From: Corythucha ciliata
Taxonomy: Eukaryota > Arthropoda > Insecta > Hemiptera > Tingidae
Direction: 5' to 3'
NCBI GenBank assembly: GCA_038030265.1
Contig: CM075940.1
Span: forward strand, 29,674,940 to 29,738,939
Length of the DNA: 64,000 bases
Part shown: piece after piece, positions 33,885-46,144 of the stretch
How the letters are laid out: the number at the start of each line of letters is the position of its first letter
How positions within the stretch are numbered: the stretch's first letter is position 1
The notes under the pieces: model-generated
Database searches by the model: none
What the model was told of the DNA's origin: nothing
The model's input: the letters and a program-made list of their open reading frames with translations, nothing else
Position numbers and translations under genes: made by a program

Positions 33885-35420
33885 GATTAGACGGTGATTT
33901 AACGCCATTTCATGGGATAAAACGCCAATTCATGGGTGAAATTGATGAAAAGCTTTATTTCACTGATAAAACTGAGGACAAGTGCTAATTCACGACTGAC
34001 ATTTTAAAAAGTCCCTAATTCACGGGATAAAAAGCGCTAAATCACGGCTAAAATTGAAAAAAATCGCTAACTCGTGGATAAAATAACGAAAATGTGCTAA
34101 TTCAAACCTAATAGAAAAACACTGAATCACGCCTGAAATTGAAGAATTTCAAAGCCAATTCACGGCTTCTGAAGCCAAGTTTGGGAAAATAGAGAAAAGT
34201 CGCTATTCTCGACTAGAATTGAAAAACTTAAAAACGCTGCGAATTATCGAACAATGCCTTATTATTTCGACTGTGGGTTTATTATTCATGGATGTAGTCA
34301 AATCCGGCTTGAAATTACATGAAAATCGACACCCCACACCCCTATGACCCCAAATCCTTTGAAAATCCCCATTTTGGACCCGCTTTTGGCCCATAAAACC
34401 CCAGGGAGTTATTTGATCAAACTGATCAGATGTTAGGACCAACTAGACCCCAAATGGAGTCTATGTGCGAAAGAACGAGTTTTTTCGAGCAATCCTAGGG
34501 CAAGATATGGCCCGGACGGCGGACGGACATTTTTGTTTTATTGCAGATTTGGATTCTACGCACTTTGAAACGTAAAACTACAAATTTTGAGGGGGGGTCA
34601 AAAAATTTTTTTTGCGATACGATTACAAAGACTTATTATTGAGAAATAATAAGCCAAAAGTCGATAATTTGAGCGGTAAAAACGCGACAGCGCAGCTAAA
34701 ATTGAGAAAAAACGCTAATTCGGCGGATAGTAAGAAGAAAAAGCGCTAATTCACAATCACATGGACAAAAACGGCACCATGCGGCTTTTGAGGAAAAGCG
34801 TTATTTCACAGATAAAAAAATCTTAATTCAAGGCTAAAATTAATAAAAAGTCTCTAATTCAGGGGATAAAAACACTGTACTTCGCATCTAATACTGAGAA
34901 AATACACTAATGGACTTATGAAATTGGGAAAAATCGCCGATGAAAGGCATAATCCACCAATGAAATTGAGAAAAACAGCTTTACGGGTAAAATATGGGAA
35001 AAGCGCTCATTCGCCACTATCAAATTGAATAAAATGTCAATTCGCGGCTTCTTAAGGCAATTTTTCGTCTAAAATAGAGGAAAAGCGCAAAATTGGGGCT
35101 TAAAAAAAAGGCAAAAATCGCTAAATCGCTTATTGGGAATATGCACAAACTCACTGCTTAAATGGAGCAAAACACTGGCTGACGGTTAAAATTGAAATCA
35201 TACCAATTCGTCGGCTTCAGTAAAATGGAGGAAAATTTGAGAGAAGTTGCCATCGATTCACTAATTCATGGATGAAATTGAGAAAAAGTGCCAATTTGCG
35301 GCCAAAAATATTTTAAAAGGCTTAGCTTAAATTGAGAAAAATCGCTTCTTCGTGGATAAGAAGCAGAAAAAGCGATAATTCGCGGTTTAAATTAAGAAAA
35401 CATCATTACTCATCGCTATG
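33885..35420 (-). repeat. ~30-bp minisatellite, main family, array E, inverted
   Basis: The complement of the family theme (TTCGCGGCTAAAATTGAG then AAAAACGCTAA) recurs every ~28-32 bases, so this array runs opposite to arrays A-D. A non-repeat stretch lies at about 34240-34640. Confidence 0.8.
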
Positions 35421-36489
35421 CCATAGTGCATCCCCATTTGTTGGACGATATTGTTAAAAATCAGATGAAAATATTGGTTCGGGGGGGGGGGGGCGAAAAG
35501 GCGCCTTTGCCCACCCAATAGGAACATTATGTGGGCGATGGCGTTTTACTATTTATTGATTGTGCTTCAAATACAATTTAGCTCCGTTTCTCAATTTTAC
35601 TTAAACCCTTACCGTCTTACTTTGCTTCTCATACATCAACTGCCTGTTGCGTTGATCTGCCTACACTGTAAATACGGTGCAAATGGGGCGATTGTCTCAG
35701 AGGACATTTGAATAATTACAGGCGAAACTTAACATTTCCCAGTGATTTGTTTGAAAGGGTCAAATGTAAATGTTGTTTACCTTTATATATATAGCAGCGA
35801 GTACGCCTTGTCATTTAATGAGCTTGAACTGAAACAATCTAATTTCGAGGTAGAAACGTTTTTAGTTTACTCGCGGTGCTCTATATTTATTGCGTTCTTT
35901 TCGACCGCAGCAACTGGTATAATGCTTTTTTTTACTATTATTTTTCTTCTAAACAAAGTTTATCAGGAACTTTAAACTTACAGTCTCATTCATCGTTTCT
36001 CCTTTCTATTCATGAACAGCCAATTGAACCCTCGTCTCTTCATAAATCGGGCCATTTCCTCCATTGTAGCCTCAGACGGTTCAATCTGATATCACGGGAG
36101 CAATATTTATTACAATTTCACCCTTACCATTTCTCTTTCTGTGGTAAAGTTATGCTTAATACAGGCGCCAGATTCTGGAGGGATGGGGGCCGCTCTGGGG
36201 TGCTCCTGGTCCAAAGGATTTACGTTGGATTTTCTGATTACAGTTCACATTTTAACTCGGGCAAAGATTTAATTTATTGACAAGTTGAGGAAACTTCTAT
36301 GATTCCACCATAAATAGTGTTCCGATTTTTATCATAATGGCCAGTTATGGGCCGAAAATTCTTAGTTACGTAAACTTATCAGTGAGGATGATGCAAACTG
36401 AACCATAATGCCAAATTTTTGGCCTATAATACTCAAAACTGTTCCTTTCTCATGAACAATCGAACTTCGGAATAAACTTTCATTTTTGA
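35421..36489. other. Non-coding spacer
   Basis: Left flank of the nested Gypsy complex, AT-rich with a G-run at about 35480. Several short open frames (60-134 codons) show no recognisable motif. Confidence 0.45.
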
Positions 36490-36494
36490 GGGAT

Positions 36495-36532
36495 TGTTCT
36501 CATTCCATGACTTATTTTCTTAAATATAAAAG
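36495..36532 (+). repeat. Very short 5' LTR of the outer Gypsy element
   Basis: Begins TGTTCTCATTCC, ends AAATATAAAAG and is repeated exactly at 49509-49546. Sequence just outside differs between the two copies except for the target duplication. A TATA-like ATATAAAA sits at the 3' end. The LTR is 37 or 38 bases depending on whether the final G belongs to it. Confidence 0.85.
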
Positions 36533-36554
36533 TGGCGACGAGGATTAAAGAATC

Positions 36555-37019
36555 ATGCCGAAAGCAAGACAAAATCGTTCTTCGCTGAGGGATATTTCTC
36601 CAGAAAAAGATGAAACAGTATCTCATCGGCCTCCTCCGAAAATCCAGGTGGAGTTATTCAACCCTTGTTCATCTGACATCGAGGTATGGAATGTAAAGTT
36701 TAAGGCTTCACTTCAGTTAAACCAAATTACGAACGTGGACGATAAACGAAATTTATTTATAAGTGGTTTAGAATTATCAACCCTGCAACTTCTAAAAAAT
36801 TTGTGCAAACCCTCCGCTATTCACGATCATTCTTATGATGAATTTTATGAAATATTGTTAAAGAACTTCAAGCCCGTTAAATTGAAAGTTGCCGAACGAG
36901 TTCGATTTTTCAGCCAAAAACAAGGAGACCTTTCCATATGTGATTTTGCCAATTCGTTGAAACATTCAGTGTCTTCATGTGAATTTCCCAATACTTTTTA
37001 TCAAGATGCCCTCATTACT
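36555..37019 (+). pseudogene. Outer Gypsy gag, N-terminal part
   Basis: Opens MPKARQNRSSLRD and carries a Gypsy-type capsid core (VELFNPCSSDIEVW, LFISGLELSTLQLLKNL, DEFYEILLKNFKP, ERVRFFSQKQGDLSICDFANSL). It is cut after the codons for DALIT by the inner Gypsy element; the coding sense resumes at 41627 (SFIMGLTNHSIRTKLL). The start is 22 bases after the LTR, just past the primer-binding site. Confidence 0.8.
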
Positions 37020-37119
37020 TGTCATGTTTTTATTTTCATATGTCCATTATGATTGATCAAAATATATAAAAGAAGTTTCTAAACGCGGTTCTAAGATTAA
37101 CGTGTAAAAAGACACAACA
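37020..37119 (+). repeat. Inner Gypsy 5' LTR (100 bp)
   Basis: TGTCATG...CACAACA. Lacks the 9 bases (attcaaaat) present in the other LTR. Confidence 0.9.
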
Positions 37120-37171
37120 ATTGGCGACTCGGTGAAAATTTCAGCCAACAGGAAGACAAGTCTACTTCGAC

Positions 37172-38164
37172 TTGGCTAAAATGGACCCGGAACAGTTTGA
37201 AAGGCTTCTAAACGCATTTACACAGTCACAACTCAGCCTAATCCAATCTTTTCAAGCCATCCAATCCAACCAATCGTCTTCCTCGGCTCATGAAAACAAT
37301 GTATCGAGCGTGCAACCTTTTGAACATTTCGATTCGACAAAAGAAATGTTCAACCGTTACATCGAACGATTCGAAAATTTCTTATCAATTAAAAATCTCT
37401 CGGATCAGACTCGTCAAGCTCAGCTTCTGTGCGCCTCAATTGGGCCTACTCATTACAGCAATCTAGCCTCATTTCTCGGCCCTGACAAACCCATCAAAGA
37501 CTTCAATTACAACGATCTCGTACAAAAATTAAGAGAAATGCTCATTCCAAAGCGAAACGTAGTCGTAAATCAACATTATTTTCTCAGTGTCACGCAGAAA
37601 GACAACCAAACGATTGCTGAATTTGTCTGCAGCCTTCGTGAATCTTTAAACGATTGCGATTTCTTCGTTAAATGCCAATGTGACACCAACGTTTCCGCCT
37701 CCGACATTTTCTTGCGTGCCCAGTTCATTAGAGGATTAAAAGACAACTGGATTCGTGAACAACTTTTACAATCCACCTCCATCAACTTCGATGAAATCGT
37801 TTCCAAGGCCGTCGCTCTCGAAGCATCCCGGATTGAGAGCCAAAAGTGTTCAATTTTTCCCGGATTTTCCTCATACAGTGACTCGACTGATAATTTCAAG
37901 GTATTCAACCAGCCCCGTCGCAGAATTAGTAAAAACCAACGCAAAGATGAACGGCAACATGTTTCACAAAACAAAAACAGCAACACGACACGCACGGAAC
38001 GAAGTCACTCTCCGACTCGGAGACGAAAGATTATCGACTACCACGCACTGGGAATAAACAATCTATGTCTGAACTGCGGCAGATCGAACCACAGGTCACA
38101 TGAATGCTACACCAATCGAGAAAGTCTAACTTGCAAAGCCTGTCACAAGAAAGGCCACGTATAA
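37172..38164 (+). CDS. Inner Gypsy Gag, ~330 aa, stopped in its second zinc knuckle
   Basis: Capsid-nucleocapsid protein of the inner element. A capsid-like helical region (YIERFENFLSIKNLSD, LLCASIGPTHYSNL, QHYFLSVTQKDNQTIAEFV) is followed by a basic arginine-rich stretch and a complete CCHC knuckle CLNCGRSNHRSHEC. A second knuckle begins CKACHKKGHV and is then cut by TAA at 38162, while the next codons in the same frame read KRFC, the expected end of the knuckle. The stop therefore looks like a 3-base insertion or a recoded position. Pol follows in the -1 frame, and the two overlap from at least 38104, as in elements using -1 frameshifting. Confidence 0.8.
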   Translation: MAKMDPEQFERLLNAFTQSQLSLIQSFQAIQSNQSSSSAHENNVSSVQPFEHFDSTKEMFNRYIERFENFLSIKNLSDQTRQAQLLCASIGPTHYSNLASFLGPDKPIKDFNYNDLVQKLREMLIPKRNVVVNQHYFLSVTQKDNQTIAEFVCSLRESLNDCDFFVKCQCDTNVSASDIFLRAQFIRGLKDNWIREQLLQSTSINFDEIVSKAVALEASRIESQKCSIFPGFSSYSDSTDNFKVFNQPRRRISKNQRKDERQHVSQNKNSNTTRTERSHSPTRRRKIIDYHALGINNLCLNCGRSNHRSHECYTNRESLTCKACHKKGHV

Positions 38165-41100
38165 AAACGCTTCTGCAGACCAGGCGACAGCGTTTAACAT
38201 CGACTCAACACCTCGACGAGTTAAGTGACAGCGATTCAAACCAGGGGTTCGGTATCGTAAACTTCATAGAACCAGTAGTAATCGACCTGTTTGAAGTGAC
38301 ACCTCACCCAGACAAGTACATCGTGACTATTAAACTCAACGGCGTGTGTCAGAATTTTGAAGTCGACTCAGGTGCAAAATATTCCCTCATATCCGCCGAT
38401 GATTTTGCCTCACTTGATTTGGGTCTACAATTACAACCAACCGACCTAGTTTTTCGTTCTTATTCAGAACACATCATCAAACCTCACGGAAAAGTAAAAG
38501 TCACCGTCACATACAAAAATCGATCGATAACGAGCGATCTATACGTCGTTCCTCCTGGCCATCAAGCACTACTAGGGCGAACGTGGATACGAAACCTCGA
38601 TATCAGCCTCAAACAAATCGACCTCGAAAATCACACCACTCGTACTCGTGACTCTGTCTCTATTCACCACACACCATCAGAAGACTTCTTTAACGAATTT
38701 GCCACCGTTTTCGAACAAAAAGTCGGCTGCATCCCTAACGTAGAAATTAAGCTTCGTTTACGGGAAAATGCAACACCCTGTTTTAATAAAGTTCGTAACG
38801 TTCCCTATGCTTTGCGCGAGAAAGTAGAAAAAGAACTAGATTCCCTTGAATCTTCTGGAATTATCACACCCGTCACCGCAAGTGACTGGGGTTCACCTCT
38901 GGTGATAATACCGAAGCCAGATGGTAACGTCCGTATTTGCGTTGACTATAAATGTGGTGTTAACAAAAATCTCGTCTCCGCAAACCATCCCATACGCCGC
39001 ATTGACGACGTTTTGAATAGTCTGAGAGATTCCAAATTCTTTTGCAAGCTGGATCTATACAAAGCATACCTCCATCTAAAAGTCGACACGAAAAGCTCCG
39101 AAATTCAGACACTGGTCACCCACCGAGGAACGTATCGTATGAATCGCTTAAGCTTCGGAATAAAAACGGCTCCTTCCGACTTTAATAGAATCTTGACGCA
39201 AATATTACACGGCCTCAAGAAAACAGAAGCATATTTCGACGATATAGTTATCCATGGAGCTACCTTGGAAGAATGCAGGGAAAATCTTCGCGCTTGTCTA
39301 AAACGTCTAGCTGAAAACGATTTACACGTAAACAAAAAAAAGTGTACCTTCTTCCAAACTCAGATTGACTACCTCGGTCACATAATAGAACACAACAAAA
39401 TTCGAAAATCCTTGGGAAAAGTCCGAGCAGTTGCTGAAATGCCTCCACCCTCCAACGTCGAAGAACTGCGTCGCATTTTGGGCATGGTGACTTACTACTC
39501 GAAGTTCATTCCAAATTTTTCGTCTTTAACCTACCCATTGCGCACGTTATTACGGAAAAACAGAAAATTTCACTGGACAAATCAATGTCACACAGCTTTT
39601 CTCAAACTCAAACAAGAGCTATGTAGTGAGCGTGTGCTCATTCCATTCAATCCAAACCTTCCCCTAATTTTAGCCACAGACGCAAGCCCACACGGTGTCG
39701 CCGCAGTCCTAAGCCACGATGTAAATGGACGTGAAAGACCAATCTCTTATGCCTCTCGATCATTGACACGGTCGGAAATGAATTACAGCCAACTTGATCG
39801 TGAGGCACTAGCTATAATTTTCGGTGTCAACTACTTTTTCAATTAATTATACGGTCAGCACTTCACTCTTGTCACCGACAACCAATTTCTGTCACATATT
39901 TTCCACCAGAACAAGACCTTACCTCAAATGACTTCGGCACGTCTTCTTCGATATGCATCTTTCTTGTCTGGATTTAATTACACTATTTCCTGCAAGAAAA
40001 GTATTGAAAACGAAAACGTAGACTGTCTTTCACGCGCACCGACAAAACAGTTCATTAATACTGCCGATGTGTTTTTAAACAAAGAAATGTCAAAACTTTT
40101 CGCTCAGACAGTTTTTCAAATTTCGAGCGAAGCGATCACGTACGAAACAATCGCCTCTGCAACATCCCGTGACCCGGAACTAGCACCACTTCTACGCCGT
40201 CTACAATCCGGACGGTCCGACGAACCATACACAATTGACAACGGTATCCTCTTTCGGCAAGATCGAGTAGTAGTCCCAACACAACTTCGAAAACAACTGT
40301 TGAATGAGCTTCACGCTACCCATATCGGCGTGGTTAAACAGCTCGCTCGACGATATGTATACTGGCCGAAGATAGATCTCGATATTGAACGCCTCGTCAA
40401 ATCTTGTGAAAAATGTGCCCTAACCCGACACAGCCCTGCTAAAGCTCCGGTGCATCCCTGGTACGAACCGGAGGAAAATTGGGAACGCTTATATATTGAT
40501 TATGCAGGCCCATTCGAAAATCACTATTTCTTAATTACTGTCGACGCTAAATCGAAATGGGCCGAAGTACGAATATCGAAGACTCCCCCATCAACGGCGT
40601 CAACTATTACTATGCTCAATGATATTTTCTCGACGCATGGCTACCCATCAGTCCTCGTTTCAGATAACGCCTCAATCTTCACTAGCGACCATTTCAAAAT
40701 TTTCTGCAAAAATCACGGCATTTTCCAAAAACTAACAGCACCTGGCCACCCAGCAACTAATGGCTTAGCTGAAAAATTCGTTCAGACCCTAAAACAACGT
40801 CTTCGCACGGCTTCAAATGACCCTGTTCCCCTCTCAGAAAAATTGAAACGTACCATGCTACGCTAGCGGGTTACGCCTTTAGCATGTGGAAAGTCACCAG
40901 CTGAATTTTACTTAAATCGTCGGTTAAGAATACGTCTCGACGCTATCAAACCCAACTTGAAAACAAAAAACTGCTATCCTCACATTGCCACAACTATTCG
41001 CACTTTTAAAGTGGGAGAGAGAGTCCAGACACGGATGCACATCAATAACCGCAGCACATGGCGATTCGGGACCGTCAGTCAGAAGCTAGGACAGCGCCAC

Positions 41101-41490
41101 TACATCGTCTTACTAGACACAGGCAGAGAACTGAAGCGACATATTGACCAATTGCGAGCAACCCTGGTTCCCCAGAAGACTTCCACACAAGATTTTCAGT
41201 CGCATTCGCCACCTCAGCCTCCTTCGCAAATATTAGGAGTCCCTTTTCCAACGTCCAAAAATCTACCCAACTCTCCACGATCACCGCCGTTCGAACATCA
41301 AATCGGCTCTCCGACACGGTCCCATCAGACTTCCTCACCGGATCTACAATCAACGCCTAGTGCCGAGCAACAAGATGAAGAATTGGCACCTCAAACATTA
41401 ACCAGTTCACCGCCTCCGGAACATTATCTTCGTCGTTCTACTAGGAACAGGCGACCGCCCCGTTATTTAAACGATTACGTCATTAATTAG
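38104..41490 (+). pseudogene. Inner Gypsy pol: protease, RT, RNase H, integrase; two nonsense codons
   Basis: One frame is interrupted by TAA at 39844 (after GVNYFFN) and TAG at 40864 (after KRTMLR). In order: protease FEVDSGAKYSLIS; reverse transcriptase with LDLYKAYLHLKV, LSFGIKTAPSDF and catalytic YFDD; RNase H with LATDASPHGVAAVLS and REALAIIF; integrase with HATHIGVVKQLARRYVYWP and CEKCA, then DYAGPF, SDNAS and NGLAEKF for the D,D,E triad; a C-terminal VGERVQTRMH region and a proline-rich tail. A related copy at 63042-64000 has intact codons at the second break (FYYRTTPL), confirming it as a mutation. The element can move only in trans. Confidence 0.9.
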
Positions 41491-41512
41491 AAAAACAAAA
41501 AGTGGGGGAGAT

Positions 41513-41621
41513 TGTCATGTTTTTATTTTCATATGTCCATTATGATTTATCAAAATATTCAAAATATATAAAAGAAGTTTCTAAACGCGGTTCTAAGATT
41601 AACGTGTAAAAAGACACAACA
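41513..41621 (+). repeat. Inner Gypsy 3' LTR (109 bp)
   Basis: Preceded by the purine tract at 41499-41512. Differs from the 5' LTR by one base (gatttatc for gattgatc) and a 9-base partial duplication. Confidence 0.9.
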
Positions 41622-41626
41622 TTACT

Positions 41627-42257
41627 TCATTTATAATGGGTTTAACAAACCACTCGATTCGCACAAAACTGCTGGAGAAGGATCACTCCGAGTTTTCATC
41701 TGTTGTGGAGTTGAGCCGTACTCTAGAATCTATTCAAGGTATTTTGACGCCGCTTACTCAAATGGACAAAGAAGTGATTTGTGCTAATTCAAGTGAGAGT
41801 TCAAAGAATTCGCGGCAATCAGATTCAAAAATTGGGATTTGTTACTCGTGCGGACGTAAACATTTACGTTCCACTTGTAAGTTCAGAGACGCAGTCTGCC
41901 ATTCATGTAATAAAAAGGGTCACATTTTTCGATTTTGCAGGTCAAAAAAGATTATTAATTCGACTGATGAAAAAACAAGCGACCAAGATGATGTTTTCAT
42001 GTTGAAAGGACTGAGCATAAACGCAATCGCTCCCATTTTTGTACCAGTCAAAATCAACGGCATTTGCGTCCAGATGCAGCTGGATACCGGAAGTTGTGCG
42101 TCTATCATCTCTCGAACAACGTGGGATCGTCTCGGGAAATTTCCATTATTCAACGTTGTACGTAATTTCACCTCATTCAGTGGTCATAATATCAATCTTG
42201 CAGGGAAACAAACTGTTGACGTAAAATTCAAAGAGGTTTCGGCGATGCTTACACTTT
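41627..42257 (+). pseudogene. Outer Gypsy: gag C-terminus and start of protease
   Basis: Continues the outer gag after the inner insertion. Two zinc knuckles are present, CYSCGRKHLRSTC and CHSCNKKGHIFRFC, followed by the protease motif QLDTGSCASIIS. The frame is cut at the codons for SAMLTL by the non-LTR element; the next outer codons (MLTLYVAENATQDLLGRDW) are found at 46145. Confidence 0.85.
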
Positions 42258-45200
42258 TTGGGGGGTGATGTAGTCGCGTCCGAGTTATTCTCCCAACAAG
42301 AAACACTCACGTGCCCCCTGGATAGCCGAAAGGTGAACTAAACGACTACAGTGTCGCCTTCGCAGCCCAAGACACACTATTTGCGACACAACAAGAAGAG
42401 ACAATGCAAAATCCGTCTCCTGTCAATGGCCTTTCTCAAGGCCCCGACAACGCTCTGCTCAAAACTATGTTTTGGAATGCAGGCGGCTTAACATCGACCA
42501 AGTTCACCGAACTTAAGAATTTTATAACTCAAAATGACATTGACGTATATGGTATCGTCGAAGCGGGAGCAGCTGCTGATAACCTCAACTACTTTCAAAT
42601 CCCAGGATACCAAACATACTCCCTCAATAGGGGCCGTAATGTCGCGTCGGGAATCATAGTGGCTATGAAGTCGTCTCTGGTGGCCAGCTTTGCTACATGC
42701 AAGCAGATGGAAGCCCAGGATAAACTGGAGGCAGTGACTGCGGAAGTCTGGAAGAGTGGAGGGCGCTACAGGTTCTTTGTGGTGTACAACCCCCCACATA
42801 ACAAGCCAAATCTTGCTTGGCTCGAGTCAATATGGGACTCAGGTTCGATCCTTTATGGAGACCTGAATGCGCCTTCAAGCCGCTGGGGCTATACACAAAC
42901 TGACGCAGTAGGCCATATCTGGGAGGACTTTATTGACGCGAACCCAGTGACTTATGTTGAGAATGAGGAAGGCAGGCCAACATTCATGTCTTTTTCCGGA
43001 TATACCTCAACCCCTGATGCTATATTGGCCCACCCGACTCTAGCACAAAAAATGTCTCACCACCTACAGCACAGTCCCGGAAGTATGGGTCACAAGCTGT
43101 TGTGCGTTAACTTACACAACCGTGGCCTGCGTCCCAGTGAGAGGAACACTCTTGTTCGGTGGAACCTGAAGAAGGCAAAATGGAAGGTGCATGATGAAGC
43201 AACCAATGAGGCAATCACTTCCGAGCTTCTCGAGGAGAGTGTTGATAAGACATACAACAGCCTGAGAAGTGCCATATTACTCAAATGCGCTAAGAAGGCA
43301 GTACCCAGGGGAAAGGTGAAGCATTATCGACCTTTCTGGAACAGTCAGCTCCAGCTTGCAAAGGAGGAGAGAGATGAGGCGCGTGATGCTGCTGAAGAGT
43401 CAGGAAGACATGCTGATCGTGTAATACTTAAACAAAAAGAGGCAATTTTGAGAAGGGGTGTGGTTCAGGGTAAGAGGCAGTCCTACAGGGGTTTTGTGGG
43501 AAGGATGGACTATCGAAAGGACGGGCTCAGGGCGCACAAATTTGTTTCCAGGCTCAGCAATGAAAGGGAAGAAAAAAATCAGCCCATGAAGAGAGGAGAC
43601 AGGCTACTTACCAATCCAAAGGACATAGCTTCACACTTCTGTAAGCACTACTGTGCTGTAAGCAACTACAGACCAAAGAAGCACAATGGTAAGCCATACA
43701 CTGAGCTGAAACCAGTAGCACTGAACTTCATGGAGCAGGACCTTTTCAACAGCCCTTTCACTATCTCTGAACTTAGAGCATCCCTCACGCAATCTAAGAA
43801 AGGAAAAAGCGCAGGTCCTGATGAGATCCTACCAGAATTTCTTATTCATATGGCAGAAAAAGCCAAAGAAACAGTGTTGACTTTCCTGAATCAAGTATGG
43901 GTTGCTGGAATGCCTGCAGAATGGCGAAAAGCAGAAATAATACCCATTTCTAAGAAGGGCAAATCTCCAACCTGCCCAGAGAACTTCCGTCAAATTGCAC
44001 TCACGAGTGTGTTTTGCAAGCTGTTGGAGAGGATGGTTCTCAACCGGCTGAACATATTCCTGGAAGAACGGGGACTGCTATCCCACGCGCAGGCAGGATT
44101 CCGAGCACACCGCAGTACCATGGAACATATTGCCCATTTGTCCCAAGAAATAAAGAACGGGTTCCAACGTAAACAAAGCTCACTGGCTGTGTTTGTGGAT
44201 TTTAAATCAGCATTTGATGTTGTCTGGCGGAAAAAGCTGCTCAGTAAGCTCCTGGAGCTGGGTGTGCATGGACATATGTACAGGTTTGTCGCCTCTTTTC
44301 TTGCTCAGCGCTTCATTAGGGTGCGATACAACAATGAGGTCTCAGTGTACAGACGGACTCGCCAGGGACTTCCGCAGGGCTCAGTGCTGAGCCCGACGCT
44401 GTTCAGCATAATGATTGATGATGTCATCAACCAGGCTACAAGTCCTGGAATTAACGCACTCCTTTATGCTGACGACTTGGTGATCTGGGGTACAAGCAGC
44501 TCGATTCAAGCCCTCGAAACTGCACTGAATGGAGCGTTGAGATCACTGGGTAGATGGGCTGCCGAAAATAAGATGACAGTGAGTCCAACTAAGACCATTT
44601 TTCAGCTGTTTAGCCTTTCCAAAAAGGAGCATTCCATCTCGCTCTTCTACAACTCTGAAGACATCCCGAGAACATCGGAGGCAGTCTACCTGGGGGTGAG
44701 ACTGGACACGCAGCTCACCTGGAGGAAACATATTGATTCTCCGAAGGATAGAGGCCTGAATAGATGTAAATTGCTCAAGCGACTCACTGGTACCAAATGG
44801 GGTGCAACTCAGGATGTCCTGGCCTTAACCTACAAAACCTACGTGCGCCCTGTTCTGGAGTATGGATCTGAGGTTACTGTGACTGCTGCAGATACCCACC
44901 TCACAAAGCTGGAAAAAGCCCAGAACTGCGCCCTGCGAGTCGTAACAGGTGGCCCAAGGTCTACACCAATCACTGCAATGCAAGTCCACCGAAGGACCGA
45001 CAGCAGATAGCCTCTGTAATGTTGAGGGAAAGGCTGGCAAGGCTTAGTGATCCATACTGGACCCAGGACAACAGTGTGGCACCTAGACTGAAGACCCAGA
45101 CAAGCTTCACTTCTGCAGCGGCGAGGATTGAGGAGGAGCATGCCATCTCTCTTGGCCCGAGAGAGGCTTTTCTTGGTTCAATGCCAATCCTGAGCACTCC

Positions 45201-46144
45201 CCGGCTAAGACTTGACCTCGTTAGAGAGGTTAGTAAGGAGCTGTGTTCATCCCAGGAGCTGAGATCCCTTGCCCTGGCGACTATAGAGGAGAGATATCCA
45301 CCTGAAACATGGCTGCATGTCTACACTGACAGATCCGCCCAAAACTCGACCACCAATGCAGGAGCAGGAGTTTTCTCCAACTCTTTCCAACTTAGTGCTC
45401 CCGTTGGACAGTCAGCCTCCAACTTTGACGGGGAGGTCGAAGCCATTTCTATGGCTCTGGGCGAGTGCCTGAGGAGAGCTGACACCAGAATCGCAATTTT
45501 TGTGGACTCCATGGCAGCTCTCCAAGCCGTGTGTAACGCTAGAGGAGATGACGACAGTTCCATTGTGAGAAGGTCCAAGCAACGAGCACACGAGCTGATC
45601 AGCAGAGGAGTGGAACTGGTGCTTCAGTAGATTCCCGGACACTGTGGAGTGTATGGGAATGAGGAAGCTGATCGTCTGGCGAGAGAGGGTGCCCTTTCCG
45701 CCAAATTTGAGAATAGCGTCACGTACCACACTTCCAAAAGAGCTATTAAGACCTGTATTATGAAATCTTTGGAAGTAAGGCAGCAGCGGGAAGCTGAAGG
45801 TAGGAAGTGGCAATCACTGACTGTACAAAACGGACGGATTCCACATAACCTTCCTCGACAAGTAGATGTAGCCTGTTTCAGGCTAACCACAGGCCATGAC
45901 TACCTCCAAGGTCACCTGCACAGAATAGGTGTATTTCAGAGCCCGGATTGTGTGCTCTGTGGAGGCGGGTTCATGGATGGTCAGCATCTGGGTAATTGTC
46001 CAGAGCTTGAAGACGTCCGTGCATCCTTGGAGGCCGAAAATTGTATTTACACCAGAAACTCGACGTTATATTGGGCTGCGAGAAGACGAATGGCCGAAGT
46101 TGCCGCAAACCGTCGAGGCATAAGATAAAAAAAAAAAAAAAAAA
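42258..46144 (+). mobile_element. Non-LTR retrotransposon with RNase H (I-group), A-tailed
   Basis: Flanked by the 13-base duplication atgcttacacttt (42245-42257 and 46145-46157). It ends in a poly(A) tail from 46127 or 46128 to 46144 and starts only 146 bases before its endonuclease-RT frame, so no ORF1 is present: the copy is either 5'-truncated or from a single-ORF lineage. It lies inside the protease gene of the outer Gypsy element. Confidence 0.92.
42404..46127 (+). pseudogene. Endonuclease, reverse transcriptase and RNase H polyprotein, two breaks
   Basis: The frame is open from MQNPSPVNG to 45010, shifts near 45000 (continuing as RRQQIASVMLRERL), and meets a TAG at 45628 before ending at 46126-46128. 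Domains in order: APE endonuclease (MFWNAGGL, VYGIVEAG, LYGDLNAPSSRWG, TPDAILAH); reverse transcriptase (FVDFKSAFDVVW, QGLPQGSVLSPTLF, catalytic LLYADD); RNase H (VYTDRSAQ, EVEAISMAL, FVDSMAALQAV, then after the TAG IPGHCGVYGNEEADRLA); and a C-terminal CVLCGGGFMDGQHLGNC zinc motif. RNase H after RT places it in the I/R1/LOA/Ingi assemblage. The first D of the expected RNase H site is present (YTD). Confidence 0.9.

Larger units (their letters stand above)
37020..41621 (+). mobile_element. Inner Gypsy LTR retrotransposon inserted in the outer gag
   Basis: Flanked by the 5-base duplication ttact (37015-37019 and 41622-41626). The 5' LTR is 100 bp and the 3' LTR 109 bp; they differ by one substitution and a 9-base insertion. 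Both start TGTCATG and end CACAACA and contain ATATATAAAAG. The PBS-like TTGGCGACTCGG follows the 5' LTR, and the polypurine tract AAAGTGGGGGAGAT precedes the 3' LTR. Gag and pol are in different frames; pol has two nonsense codons. Confidence 0.93.

Noticed and set aside
3862..35420. CRISPR-like array
   Set aside because: Repeats are degenerate, contiguous and without unique spacers of fixed length; the genome is eukaryotic.
35529..36280. Cluster of short plus-strand frames with hydrophobic starts
   Set aside because: No conserved domain, overlapping frames and no splice signals of quality.
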